Below are positions 12,453 to 23,379 of a stretch of 64,000 nt of DNA, in pieces. Under the pieces are notes generated by a model. It was given only the letters and a program-made list of their open reading frames with translations, was not told the origin of the DNA and did not search any database. The DNA comes from Rhizomys pruinosus (taxonomy: Eukaryota > Chordata > Mammalia > Rodentia > Spalacidae): positions 202,905 to 266,904 of the forward strand of contig VZQC01005585.1 of the NCBI GenBank assembly GCA_009823505.1. The letters are read 5' to 3'. A program made the translations under genes and the position numbers. Within the stretch, counting starts at the first letter, position 1. Each line of letters opens with the position of its first letter.

Positions 12453-12629
12453 CTTTCTTTTGTTTCTTTCTTTCTTTATTTGTTTGTTTGTTTTTTAAGA
12501 CAGGGTGTCCCTGTAGCCCCAGCTGCCCTGGAAATTGTATCTAGACCAGGCTAGCATCAGTCTCATAGTGATCTGCCTGCCTCTGCCTCTTGAATGCTGG
12601 GATTAAAATGCGTGCCATCATGTCTGGCT
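12453..12629 (-). mobile_element. B1 SINE
   Basis: Reverse B1 with TTTG/TTTC-rich tail, then 'agacagggtgtccctgtag', 'tgcctgcctctgcctcttg', 'gtgccatcatgtctggct'. It lies end to end with a B2 at its left and another B1 at its right. Confidence 0.9.
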
Positions 12630-12639
12630 CCGAGGTTCT

Positions 12640-12792
12640 TTTCTTTTATCTTTTTGAGACAAGGTCTCCCTTTAGTCCCAGCTGGCCTGGAACTCACTTC
12701 GTAGACCAGGCTAGCCTTGAACTCTCAGAGATCCACCTGCCTCTGCCTCCTGAGTGCTGGAATTAAGAGTATGTGCCACTACAACAGGCTTA
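12640..12792 (-). mobile_element. B1 SINE
   Basis: Reverse B1: 'ttttgagacaaggtctccc', 'ctggcctggaactcacttcg', 'ttgaactctcagagatcc', 'tgccactacaacaggct'. Third member of a B2-B1-B1 cluster. Confidence 0.9.
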
Positions 12793-13115
12793 GAAAGTTC
12801 TTCTTTTAAAATAAATATACTATTATATATAATACTAAAATACTGTCAGGCCTTAATAATGAAATTAGTATAGAAATAAAGAAGTGAAAACAAACAGTTT
12901 ACAAACAGAAGTAAATATGTATAAGAACTAAATTTATGGTAGAACTCATCTGAATTGTAAGTATAAGTTGCATCCTCTTTATTTTACTGGTGGTGGGGAG
13001 GAGAAATGTTTTATAGCATCTTACACTTCCAAGTGACTGGTCGTCATTGAGGGAAGTCAGGGCGAGGACTCAATGAAGGAATCTGGAGAAGACATTTAAG
13101 TAGAGACCAGGGAGG
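12793..13115. other. Unique sequence, nothing seen
   Basis: AT-rich, no recognised feature. Confidence 0.5.
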
Positions 13116-13247
13116 AATGCTGCTTTCTGGTTTACTCAGCCATCTTTCTTATAAAGCCAGGCCCACCTCCTCAGGGCTGGCACTGTCCACAGTGTGCTGA
13201 GTCCTTCTAGCTCAGTCATCAATTAAGAAAATGCCTCACAGATACGA
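13116..13247 (-). repeat. Fragment of the repeat family at 4366-4757, inverted
   Basis: Its reverse complement reads 'gaggcattttcttaattgat', then 'gccctgaggaggtgggcc', then 'ataagaaagatggctgag', which follows the middle of the 4366-4757 repeat and its consensus features. Only the central part survives. Confidence 0.55.
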
Positions 13248-13504
13248 TATCATGTGGGAATGACTTCTGCAATAAAGACATTCTGAACAAATGTCTTTTA
13301 CCTAATCTTACCTTGCAACCAAGAAGTTCACCTTATCTTGTTTATAATGTAGGGAAGTTCACTAAGGGTTAAGCTGTTCTTGTAACCTAAATATAGTTTT
13401 AATTCCACATCATCCTTCCTTGCCATGAGCCTAAAATAATGTATGTGTAAGTGTGCATTTATTGTTACTATCAAAAGTGTTTATATCCTTTAAAATAAAT
13501 ACTG

Positions 13505-14165
13505 GATCCTGGAGATGTAGCTTAGCCGTAGAGCACTTGCATAGCAGGTTGGTGATGGTTTTAATGACAACGTTCTACAAATTAGATCACCTGAGTAGGG
13601 AGCCTCAACTCCAGAACTGTCCTGACTTAACTGATATGGGAAGACCCACCCCAAATATGAGTGGTGTCTTCTGCTAGCAGCCTCGATAAAGGGGCATGGC
13701 AGAAGGAAGGGGATGCCTTTGCTTGCCTGCCCTTCCCACTGCTGCTGCGGCTGCTGTGGCTGCTGCGGCTGCTGTGGTTGCTACTGCCTTTGCTGACAAT
13801 GGACCCAGTGTTTCCAGGGTTCTATCACTAACTGAGGACCAGAGAGGCTCTTTAGGAACCATTCAAGTTTTCAGAGCTAGATTGGTACTGCTGAGGTCTC
13901 ATTCATTCCTGTGGACTAAGCAACTGCCAGGATAGGGCCTCTCTAGTGGAAGACAGCCACTGTGGGACTACTCCAGCTGCTGAGGCACCCAGCCAGCCTC
14001 CAGGACTCAGCGCTACTGGGTCTTCCGCCACTCAGATATGATTCAGCTGCTGTTACAATTTTGAGGTAAGCTGATAAACACACTATTTTAATATTTACAT
14101 TCATTCTGTCAATTCTACTCCTCATACAACATCCGAGGCCCTAGGTTCAAGTGCCAGTATTGAAC
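13505..14165 (+). repeat. ID-type SINE split by a 0.57-kb repeat
   Basis: The first half (13505-13552, 'ctggagatgtagcttagc', 'gagcacttgcatagca') and the second half (about 14133-14165, 'catccgaggccctaggttca') join into one ID-like SINE when the intervening 13553-14125 is skipped. The halves are in order and same orientation, with little apparent loss. Confidence 0.6.
13553..14125 (+). repeat. Interspersed repeat with CTG-rich core
   Basis: This segment sits inside an ID SINE. It begins 'ggtgatggttttaatgac', carries 'gggagcctcaa' and 'gggaagacccacccc' motifs seen in rodent medium-reiterated repeats, and ends in 'cattctgtcaattctactcc', a typical end of such repeats. A run of GCTGCTGCGG/GCTGCTGTGG units at 13739-13785 gives poly-alanine in one frame and has no coding support. 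I cannot name the family. Confidence 0.5.
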
Positions 14166-15371
14166 AAAGTCAATGAAATGGTGACTTTATAATAGGTAAA
14201 ATAAATCTGGGGCAGGGTGAGAGCTAATGAAATATTAGAGTAGCCTGGGTGAGTCAAGAACTAAGGTGAACAAGGAGAGGAGCAAATCTGTTGAGATTAT
14301 TTTTCCATGTCATATTCTTTCTTTGTGAATCTCTACCACTGAGTATTTAATATACTAGTAGTTTTACGTTTTAAAAAGGTTTAAACTGATCTAAAACTCT
14401 TTTCTTGGACTATATGATACATCAAGGCAAGAAATGATTTTACTAATTGATTTTAGAATTTAGTAAGATGCTTAGTTCATTAGAGAATTCACCCAAAATT
14501 TTGCTGATTAAATGATAATTTACATAAAAATTTCCAATCCTGTAGGAGATAATTTCAAAAAATGAAAAGTTAGACATATAAGTGATTGGCTGGGCTCCTC
14601 TGGTACTAATAAGAAAATTTTTTAACTCAAATATTTTGGTTCATTAGAGCACAACATGGATTAATTACTTTTGATATCTCAGATTCCCTGCTCAGATACT
14701 CTCTTCTACAACCTTGCAATTTATGACCCCAGAAGTAAAAAAAAATTATTTCTTGGTGTAATTAGTTTTTTTCTGAAATGTACATTATACTGATATCATA
14801 TTTCTTTTCATGGTGGACATTTTTCAGTGGCTTCTCCAAAATCATTCTACAAAATGAAATACTGACCTATAAAATAAAATACATTATCATAAAAGAAAGT
14901 AAAAAAAATTGTAAGAATCTATTTCTTCAGCAAAAGACTTTTAATTTATACAAACCCAACAAAATATCAAAATTCCACTTATAGTATATTTGCCATACCT
15001 TGCCTACATTTACTACAAATATTGTGAGATTATTATTTATAGGTGGGAATTGCAACATAATTAAATTTGTTGAGGCACAAAATTTGTAACCCAATGATGA
15101 AATTTGTACCTTATAAGAGGGAGAGACCAGAGAATTTTGTTTTTCTCTCCATCAGAACCACAGTCAGAGGGTAGCAGGATGCAAGCCAGGAATATGGCCC
15201 TTGTCAGACACTGGGCTTATCTGGATTTTGACCTTGAGCTTCTTAGCATCCAGAACTATGAAAAAGAACTATTATTTGTACATATAATCTGCAATCTGCT
15301 GTAAATGCAAGTCATACTACTTATTTGTACTAGTTATTTGCCCGTACTTTCCTTTATCACTGCATATTAGT
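14166..15371. other. AT-rich unique sequence, no gene seen
   Basis: No repeat or supported coding region. Short frames at 14778 and 15104 lack any recognisable domain. Confidence 0.5.
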
Positions 15372-15386
15372 AAGAATGATCTTCTT

Positions 15387-15625
15387 TAAAAAAATTTTTT
15401 TATTTCTGTATGTGTATGAATGTACTGTCTGCATGCAGGTCTGTGCACCCATGTCGTGCAATGCCACGGAGGTCAGAAGAGGGTGTCGGATTCCCCTGGA
15501 ACTGGAGTTCTCCTGGATTTGGAGTTTCAGATGGTTCTCAGCCGCCATGTGGGTGCTGGGGATCGAACCCAAGTCCTCTGTAAGAGTGGTCAGCGCACTT
15601 AACCGCTAGGCCATCTCTCCAGCCC
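15387..15625 (-). mobile_element. Young B2/B3-type SINE with 15-bp target duplication
   Basis: Full-length reverse-oriented SINE with T-rich tail complement at left, internal duplication (AACTGGAGTT / GATTTGGAGTT) and a tRNA-like head (CCTAGCGGTTAAG, box B GGTTCGATCCC on the minus strand). An exact duplication AAGAATGATCTTCTT flanks it at 15372-15386 and 15626-15640, proving an L1-mediated insertion. Confidence 0.96.
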
Positions 15626-15640
15626 AAGAATGATCTTCTT

Positions 15641-16345
15641 ATGTGCATGAATGATCACTGACTAGATGATGTCAATAGGAAAGTAGCCACAGCTATTTAT
15701 TAGACTAAATCAAAATGGAAAATGGATTTTGTGTAAATGTGTCCTAGTGTCTACTAAAGCGTGGCTAATAGTCAGCTACCCCATCCATTAAGTATTTTTT
15801 AGTAAAACATGGTTATAGATGATACTACAATGAAGATATCCAGAAACATTATTTCCAAATCGACTTCTTTCTTGACAACAAGAAGTTAATATCACCTAAG
15901 ATTCTGGCACTTTCACTGGGAGGAGGAGGCCTATATTTGTTCCCATGATACCATTTTAATGCCTGTTTCTGTCTGCTGTCATGCAAATTCCAGATAAAGC
16001 TGTAAATAAATGGGCATCAGAAATATCAAACCAGAAGTTATTTTTGCAGCAGTAAAGAGGCAGCCTTAGTGATCACTTATTTTAGGTTCCAAATATCTTA
16101 GAAACATTTGATGCATTTATATGTGCCTTTCTAATGAGACGAAGAATGATAGCAGAAATTCATCCCCCAAATGGCTGTGTTTAACACCTTTTCTAGTCAA
16201 TTCTTTAAGGGCTGAGATTTTAAGGAATTTCTTAAAAATGTGCTTACTTTTCCAATGAGTCCTTTTGTTCCCAAAATATGCCCACAGATACCAAATGAAA
16301 TTTTACTCATAATGAGAGCCAGGGTGATGAATCCAACAAAGGACA
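15641..16345. other. AT-rich unique sequence, no gene seen
   Basis: Nothing recognised. Confidence 0.5.
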
Positions 16346-18115
16346 CTTTTTAAATATAATACTTTTATTGATGTTTTGTGTATTTCATACATCATTTTCA
16401 GTTCAATTTAGACATATTCCCCTTTTTCTTTCCCCACCCCACCCCAGATCATGGATTCTGCCATACATGTCCTGCATGTTTCTCTCAGTGTTTTTAAAGT
16501 TTTTCTCTTACAAAGGTTTTTGTTTTGGGCAGAATTTAACTATATCAGTCCCTTCTTTGACCCAGTCCTTATGTTGTTGTGGTTCCCTCTCAATTGTATT
16601 GCTCCAAAATTTGCCTATATAAACATCATATATGTACCAGAATTATGTCTTCCAGGAATAAACTGTATGTTAACTCCTACATATACAGAGGAGTTCACAT
16701 TTTTCCCTTTAATTTTATATTACTCTAAAATAAGAACATATACCTTCTACCCATATACATTAATTACCATGTCTGAAAGTAAGTAGTAAGTTAATTCTAG
16801 AGCTCATTAAGAGATTCACATTATAACATCACAGTTGCTTTCAGCTAGAAAGAAATGTAACAATAATGCTTCTCAGCTTGTCTTTCAATTGTGGGTTTTG
16901 TTACTAGCATCCACAAATGAGGGAAACCATTCCCCCTTTGTTTTTCTGGGACTGTGTTACTTCACTTAGCATAATGGCTTTGAGTTCCATCCATTTACCT
17001 GAAAAGTTCATTATGTCATCTTTCTTTACTACTGAATAGTACTCCAGTGTGTAGATGTACCACATTTTTGTCATCCACTTGTCTGTTGAGGTGAATTTGG
17101 GTTGGTTCTAGCTCTTCGCTATTGTGAAGAGAGCTGTAATAAACGTAACTGTGCATGTATCTTTGGAGTAGGATGAGTCTTGTGGGTATATACCCAGGAG
17201 TGGTATGGCTGGATCAGGTGGTTGGGTCATTTTGAGTCTTTTAAGGGTTTTCCACACTGCTTTCTACAGTGGTTGTCTGAGGAGTTTACATTCCCACCAG
17301 CAGTGGATGAATGTTCCCTTTCTCCACAACCTCTCCAGCATTTGATGTCTTTTGTTTTCTTGATCTTTGCAAGTCTTATCGGAGTGAGATGATATCTCAG
17401 AATGGTTTTAATTTGCATTTCTTTAATTATTAAGGATGTTAAACCCCTTTTAAGATGTTGCTCAGCCATCTTTACTTCCTCACTGGTGAAGTCTCTGCTC
17501 AGCTCTTTACTGCATCTTTTGACTGAGTCATTTGTTTTCTTACATCTTTGGTTTTTGAGAAGTTTATATATTGTAGAAGTTAATGCTATGTCAGATGTAT
17601 CACTAGTGAAGATTTTCTCCCACTCTGTGGGTTTTGTCTTCACTTCCCTGATTGTTTCTTTCATTGTACAGAAGCTTTTGAGTTTAATGAAGTCCCACTT
17701 GTCAATGTTAACCTTATTTCCTGAGCAGCTGCTATCTGATTTAGAAAGTCTTTTCCTATGCCTATGTCTTGTAGGTTGTTGACAGCTTTTTCTTCTATCA
17801 CCTTCAGAGTTTTAGTTTTCATGCTGAGGTCTTTGATCCACTTGGAGTTTGTTTTTGTACAAGGGTGAGAGGTAGGGTTTTAATTTCATTTTACTACATA
17901 TGGAGACCCAGTTTTGCCAGCACCATTTTCTGAAGATGATATCTTTCCTCCAATGAGCTTTTTTGGCCCCTTTATCAAATATGAGGTGGCTGAAATTGTA
18001 TGAGCTCAAGTTTAGATCTTCAATTTTGTTCCCTTGGTCAATGGGTCTGTTTTTGTGCCAGTACCAGTCTGTCTTTAAGACCATAGCACGGTAATGTAGC
18101 TTGAAGCCTGGTATT
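16346..18115 (-). mobile_element. LINE-1, 5'-truncated (3'UTR plus ORF2 C-terminal part)
   Basis: Minus-strand L1. The 3' end (TTTATTGATGTTTTGTG, C-rich tract at 16430-16446) is at the left, the 3'UTR is about 0.57 kb, the ORF2 end lies near 16910 and ORF2 sequence runs to about 18113. Readable pieces include [16 protein letters not shown] and [12 protein letters not shown] (17227-17664) and a stretch with [20 protein letters not shown] (17812-18126). Frameshifts and stops break it. This copy shows the ordinary 3'UTR, without the long module seen at 55-57 and 61.6-63.8 kb. Confidence 0.94.
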
Positions 18116-18327
18116 ACATTTTTCACTGAGGGACCATTGTGGAAGAGGGGGTGGAAAGATTGTGAGAGTCAGGATTGGTATACAAAAATATTGGATTTAT
18201 GTGATTTTACGCTTTAAGTTGACTGCATGGTTCTCAAATTTGAACTTTGTAGATGAACTGTGACACAATCTTAAAACAATGGACACACTTTCAAGAGAGA
18301 ATAATGAAAGGGGCCAGAAATTAATGT

Positions 18328-18387
18328 CTATTTTTTTGTCTTTTTGAGATAGGGTCTCCCTTTAGTCCCCACTGGCCTGGAGCTCAT
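18328..18387 (-). repeat. B1 SINE fragment
   Basis: Only the 3' end of a B1 in reverse (T-run, 'gagatagggtctcccttt', 'ctggcctggagctcat') is present; the rest is absent, as in a 5'-truncated insertion. Confidence 0.75.
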
Positions 18388-18621
18388 CGGTACTTTTTAA
18401 GTCTTTATATTTAAAAATTGAATTATTTAATCAAACCTTCAATTCTATATTGTGGGATTTATAAATGATTTCTTTATATAAACATAGAATTATGTATATA
18501 ATGATGTGAAATTATACTTACTAGTCTTCCTGTAATTTCCATAAAATGATTTGATATTAATTTTAAATTGATTAGAATAAAGATTAAGTTTGTAAATAGT
18601 AGAATTGTATTAAATAAAAGT

Positions 18622-18832
18622 ATTTTATTTATTTATTTTTATTTATTTATTTTTTTAGTTTATATGTATAAGTACAGCCATGCCACGCAATGCCAGAAAA
18701 GGTCAGAAGAGGGTGTTGGATCCTCTGGACCTAGAGTTATGGGTGTTGTTAGCTGCTTTGTGGTGGTGGGAATCCAACCTGGATTGGAGCAACCAGTGCT
18801 CTTAACCCCACCAAGCCCTCTCTCTATCTTTT
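18622..18832 (-). mobile_element. B2/B3-type SINE, old
   Basis: Reverse-oriented with TTTA-rich tail, 'aggtcagaagagggtgttgg', 'gggaatccaacctgg', 'agtgctcttaacccc'. Diverged head. Confidence 0.8.
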
Positions 18833-19508
18833 GAAAAGTTAATACTTTAAAGGTTAATCTACAAAGAACTAAAATTCAACTTTATCATATCAAAAAATAT
18901 GTAAGATAAACATAACAAAGGGAAACCAGAAGAAGAGATGAGGCAACTTTTAAATATTGCAAGTCTCAGACACCTATGTCCAGGCATCAATAGCATCACA
19001 TGTAAAAAAGGCTAAACCTTCCAATTAAAGACAGTAAAATTAAACTTAAGATAAAGCAATACACTCTCCACTTGAACTACATTTGAAATTTTTAAAAATA
19101 TCTGAAAATAAAAGCATTGAAAGTGTCATGAGGTGACACAGAAATAAGAAAGCTTCTGTCTTTATACAAATAAGTAGAACAGAGTTCAGTGTAAGTGCTT
19201 GTACATATCAAATGCATAATTTCAAACAAGTCAGTGGGAAATTTTAATGTTTTTCTAAGAAATTGATAGAAAAACTAGAATGAAAACCAATCAACTGAAA
19301 GTAAATTAAATAACAGTGCTGAGAAATTCATTTAATTTGGTGCTTGTGGAGCAAAATTCATCAATGAAGTACAGAATGAGACTTTTTTCAAACTTATGTG
19401 GAGTGGGATATATGGTGTGGGTCATGGCATAGATGTAAATAAATCTCAAGCTTGAAATTTAGTGGAATATATTCTGTAAATTTAACTGTTTCAAATGAAG
19501 ATTAGAAT
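18833..19508. other. AT-rich unique sequence, no gene seen
   Basis: Nothing recognised. Confidence 0.5.
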
Positions 19509-19509
19509 T

Positions 19510-19722
19510 CTAAAGTACAGATGCAAAGATTGCCTAACAATTAAGATCACTTGGTGTTGAAGAGGACCTGGGTTCAATTCCCAGCACTCACATTAGGCAT
19601 CTCATAACTGCCTTAACTCCAGTTTGAGGGAACCCAGTGCCTTTCTACCCAGGGAACCCGAATGCAAATGTGCACATAGAGACAAGCAGGCTCACACATA
19701 TTCTTCATTAAAAATAAAAAAG
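19510..19722 (+). mobile_element. B2/B3-type SINE, old
   Basis: Direct orientation: 'gattgcctaacaattaagat', 'aggacctgggttcaattccc', 'ctccagtttgagggaaccc', then 'gtgcacatagagacaagcag' and an A-rich tail. Heavily mutated. Confidence 0.7.
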
Positions 19723-20310
19723 TTTTAAAAGATTTCCAAAATAACATTAAATGCTTAGAAATTAAATTGTACGAATATGCAAAATGGATAAGCAAAATAA
19801 AAATATAAAAAATAATGTAGAAATTACTTTTAAAAAGAAAGAAAATTTAGGTATCTATATTAAAATGGCAAGACAATACACAATATACTGATCACATGGA
19901 ACTTTATAGCTTTAAGTTCTTATTTTTGGAGAAGATGCATAATAAATCAATGAATTTTTACCCTAAAAAAACCAAGAACTTGATCAAATTTTCTAGAAAA
20001 TGTGAAGATCCAGAATCTGCCGCATAGATCAAAGAAAGTAGAACATAAATATAGAAAAACAAAAAAAAAAACCAAGATATTTTAAAGTCTTTTAATAATG
20101 TCTCTAAAACTCATAGAAGATTGAGCAAGCAAAAAAGCATAACACAAAAATTATTGATAAAGACATTAAGAAACTGTATAATGGTATATTGTATATGGTA
20201 CATTTCAGAATTTTGGTAAATGTTAAGTTGATTATGTAAAATAACTCATCAAACTTATTCCAGAAGAAGAAAACATTAGTCACCCTATATCTACACTGTG
20301 CACTGAGTTT
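19723..20310. other. AT-rich unique sequence, no gene seen
   Basis: Nothing recognised; A-runs at 20059-20071 only. Confidence 0.5.
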
Positions 20311-20312
20311 TG

Positions 20313-20497
20313 TTTGTGTGTGTGTATTTTGAGCATCATGTGCATGCAGTGCCTGGAGAGGCCAGCAGAGGGAGTAAGATCCTCTGCAGCTGGAATTCTG
20401 CACATTATTTAGCTGCCAGGTGGGTGCTAGAAACTGAACTCAGGTTCTTGGCAAAAGTAGCCTCTTCCCCTGATAATTGAGCTGTCTTGCCAGCCCT
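20313..20497 (-). mobile_element. B2/B3-type SINE, old
   Basis: Reverse: TG-rich tail region, 'catgtgcatgcagtgcctgg', 'ctgccaggtgggtgctag', 'actgaactcaggttc', 'gagctgtcttgccagccc'. Confidence 0.75.
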
Positions 20498-20504
20498 TTA
20501 TTTT

Positions 20505-21496
20505 ATTTTTAATTAACATCCAATATAACAGAATCTTCTATGGAATTTTTACCCAATTAATTTCAGTTGATGCTGCTGGCCTCCATATTTATTGACCATT
20601 TGTATATTTTATGTTTTTAGAAATTATTTCATTAATTATCTCGTTTGTCAATTGGCAGTTTTTTTGCAGGGCTTTTGTGTAGTGCAGTTGTGTTTAGTTT
20701 TCGCAGCTATTTGTACAGTAGAGATATTAACTTGCTGTTGAAAGGAAAACTGGGAAACACTTTTCCCCATTCTGAGGCTGCCTGCTCACACGGTTGTAGT
20801 TTCCTTTGCTGTGCTGATGCAATGTAATTTCAAATAATCCCATTTGTTCATTTGGAGGGGGGTTGATATTTTCTAGATTATTAGCATTCTATTCAGAAAA
20901 TCCTTGACTATATATAAATCTGAAAGTGTATTCTCTGTTTCCTTCTACCAATTTCAGCATTTCAGATTTTAAATTAAAGCCTTACATCCATTTTAATTAG
21001 TTTTATCCAGGGAGAGACATGTGAAGCTAATTGCATACTTCTGGAGGTGAATATCCACACCACTTATTGAAAGGTCTTTTTCTGGTGTTCATTTTCAATC
21101 TTTGTCAAAAATTAGGTGGTCATAGCCGTAAGGGTTTATTTCTGGATTATGTACCATGATATGATCCTTTGGTGTTCCTGACAGTTTTAGTACTGTACTT
21201 TCATGTCTTAGTCACTACAACGTTGTAGTATATGTTAGGGTCAGGTAATATGTTGCCTCCAGCAGTGCTTAGAAGTTCTCTATCTGTGGTGTTTTGTGTT
21301 TTCATAAGAATTTTAGTATTGAATTTTCTAGTTCTGTAAAAATGTCTTTGAAATTTTGATGGAAATTGCATTCAAATGGTAGACTATTCAGGGGAGTATA
21401 GCCATTTTCACAACAGTAATTCCATAGAACTAGGAGTAGGGACCTTTTTTAACATGCAAATTTCTTCTTTCAGTGAACTTTTAAAAAAGTTTTCTA
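20505..21496 (-). mobile_element. Old LINE-1, ORF2 middle part
   Basis: Decayed minus-strand L1 ORF2 sequence, aligning by eye with the equivalent part of the intact ORF2 further right (for example 'aattaggtggtcatag' and 'gaaattgcattcaaat'). It stops at about 21496 and resumes at about 23380 with nearly contiguous L1 content, so the intervening DNA is inserted. Too diverged for an open frame. Confidence 0.8.
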
Positions 21497-22186
21497 TTGA
21501 ATTTTTTGAAATTTTCCAAAATATGCATACATATCCACCCTTATACAAAAATGACAAAGTCTAAAAATAAGTGGTAGGTTAATTCTAGAACCTGTTAAGT
21601 GATTCACATTGTAAGAGCACACTTGCTTTCAGATAAAAAGAAATAGAACATTAGCATTGCTCAGTTTGCCTCACAGCTAAGGATTTGGTGCTAGGACCCA
21701 CAACTGAGGGATACCATTCATCATTTGTTTCTCTGGGACTGTGTTACTCCACTTAGCTTAATGACTTCTAGTTCCATCCATTTACATGCAAAGTTCATGA
21801 TGTCATCTTTCTTTACTGCTGCTACATAGAACTCCATTGTGTAGATGTACCACATTTTCTCTATCCACTCATTGGTTGAGGGGCACTTGGGTTGCTTGCT
21901 TGCCTTCACTATTGTGAAGACAGCTACAATAATCATGGATGTGCATGTATCTCTGCGGTAGGATGAGTCTTGTGGGTATGTACCTAGGAGTGGTATGACT
22001 GGGTCCGGTGGTAGGCTCATTTTGAGACTTTTAAAGGTTCTCTGCACAGCTTTGCATAGTGGTTGTATGAGTTTGCATTCCCACCAGCAGTGGATGAGTG
22101 CTCCCCTTTCCCTATGACCTCTCCAGCAATTGGTATCTTTTGTTTTCTTGATCCTAGCCAGTCTTATTGGAGTGAGATGATATCTT

Positions 22187-22323
22187 TTTTTTGAGACAGG
22201 GTCTCTCTGTAACACCAGTTGTCCTGGAACTCACAATGTAGACCATGCTGGCCTTGAACTCACAGAGATCCACCTGCCTCTGCCTCCCAGGTGCTGGGAT
22301 TACAGGCATTTGCCACCCAGCAA
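22187..22323 (-). mobile_element. B1 SINE inserted in L1 ORF2
   Basis: Reverse B1: 'tttgagacagggtctctct', 'tgtcctggaactcacaatg', 'gggattacaggcatttgcc'. It is flanked by TGAGATGATATCTT at 22173-22186 and ATGAGATGATATCTT at 22323-22337, duplicates of the L1 target. Confidence 0.93.
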
Positions 22324-22337
22324 TGAGATGATATCTT

Positions 22338-22584
22338 TTTTTTTTTATTAATTTTATTTATTTATTGTATGTGTATGAATGTACTGTCTGCATGCAAGTC
22401 TGTGCACCCGTGTCGTGCAACGCCGCAGAGGTCAGAAGAGGGTCTCGGATTCCCCTGGAACTGGAGTTCTCCTGGAATTGGAGTTTTAGACGGTTCTCGG
22501 CCGCCATGTGGGTGCTGGGGATCGAACCCGGGTCTTCTGTAAGAGCGGTCGGCGCTCTTAACCGCTAGGCCATCTCTCCAGCCC
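22338..22584 (-). mobile_element. Young B2/B3-type SINE inserted in the same target as a B1
   Basis: Full-length reverse SINE of the young subfamily with internal duplication, many CpGs and box B GGTTCGATCCC on the minus strand. The target ATGAGATGATATCTT is present at 22323-22337 (shared with the B1 at its left) and again at 22585-22599. Confidence 0.96.
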
Positions 22585-22829
22585 ATGAGATGATATCTTA
22601 AAGTGGTTTTAATTTGCATTTCCTTTATTATTAGTGATGTTGAACACTTTTTATGATGTTTCTCAGCCATCTTTACTTCCTCACTTGTGAAGTGTCTGTT
22701 CAGCTCTTTATTCCATCTTTTGAGTGAGTCTTTTTTTTTTTTTTTCTTACTTTTGAGTGAGTCATTTTTTTTTTCTTCTTTGTTTTTTTAGTAGTTTATA
22801 CATTCTGGAAGTTAATGCTCTGTCTGATG

Positions 22830-23160
22830 TAAATTTTCTTTGATGGCAATTAGGTCAATTCCAGTCTTCACACCTTCCTCCATGCTTTACCCTGCCCTCT
22901 CCCATTTTAATAAACCCTCTTATGTATATATAATATGGCATATAGACTTATGTCCCTCAATGTCCTTCACTGTGGGTCCATCCACTGGGGCCACCAAGAG
23001 TCCCATCCCTCTAAGGCACTGTTTTTCCCAGTCCCAGAAGCCATCAATTGCCAAGAGTTCCTTAGGTTGCATTGAGATTTCTTACCCTCTTCTCTGTGTC
23101 CATGCTGGTATTTTATCTTATTAGGGCTTATATAGGATGTAAACATTTTCATAAAGAAAA
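22830..23160 (-). repeat. L1-type 3'UTR fragment
   Basis: The stretch ('ttccagtcttcacaccttcc', 'ggtccatccactggggcc', 'ccaagagttccttaggttgc') has the pyrimidine-rich style of rodent L1 3'UTRs and lies between L1 pieces. No open frame is supported. The family assignment is tentative. Confidence 0.45.
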
Positions 23161-23165
23161 ATTTA

Positions 23166-23375
23166 GGGGGCTGGAGACATGGCTCAGCAGTTAAGAGCAC
23201 CGACCCAGGTTTGATTCCCAGCACCCACATGGCAGTTAAGAACCGTCTTTAACTCCAGTTCCAGGGGAATCTGACGCCCTCTTCTGACCTCTGAGGCACT
23301 GCACGACACAGGTACACCAGCATACATGCAGACAGTACACTCATACACATAAAAAATAATAAATTGAAAAAAGAA
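23166..23375 (+). mobile_element. B2/B3-type SINE
   Basis: Direct orientation: 'gggctggagacatggctcag', 'gcaccgacccaggtttgatt', 'ctccagttccaggggaatc', 'cagacagtacactcatacac', A-rich tail. It lacks part of the head between the two promoter boxes and lacks the internal duplication. Confidence 0.9.
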
Positions 23376-23379
23376 AACT

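Larger units (their letters stand above)
21497..22829 (-). mobile_element. Younger LINE-1 fragment nested in an older L1
   Basis: Minus-strand L1: partial 3'UTR from 21497, ORF2 end near 21700, then ORF2 C-terminal sequence to about 22829. A 164-codon frame (21721-22215) retains [19 protein letters not shown] and DTCTSMIIVAVFTIVKAS. The 3' terminal segment of the 3'UTR and any A-tail are missing. It is itself interrupted by a B1 (22187-22323) and a B2 (22338-22584). Confidence 0.88.

Noticed and set aside
13696..13935. Poly-alanine frame over CTG/CGG triplets, considered as a triplet-repeat exon
   Set aside because: It is within an interspersed repeat inserted in a SINE and has no supporting splice or domain evidence.
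15387..15625. tRNA-like promoter boxes in B2 and ID elements, considered as tRNA genes
   Set aside because: They lack a full cloverleaf and are embedded in SINE bodies with A-tails and target duplications.
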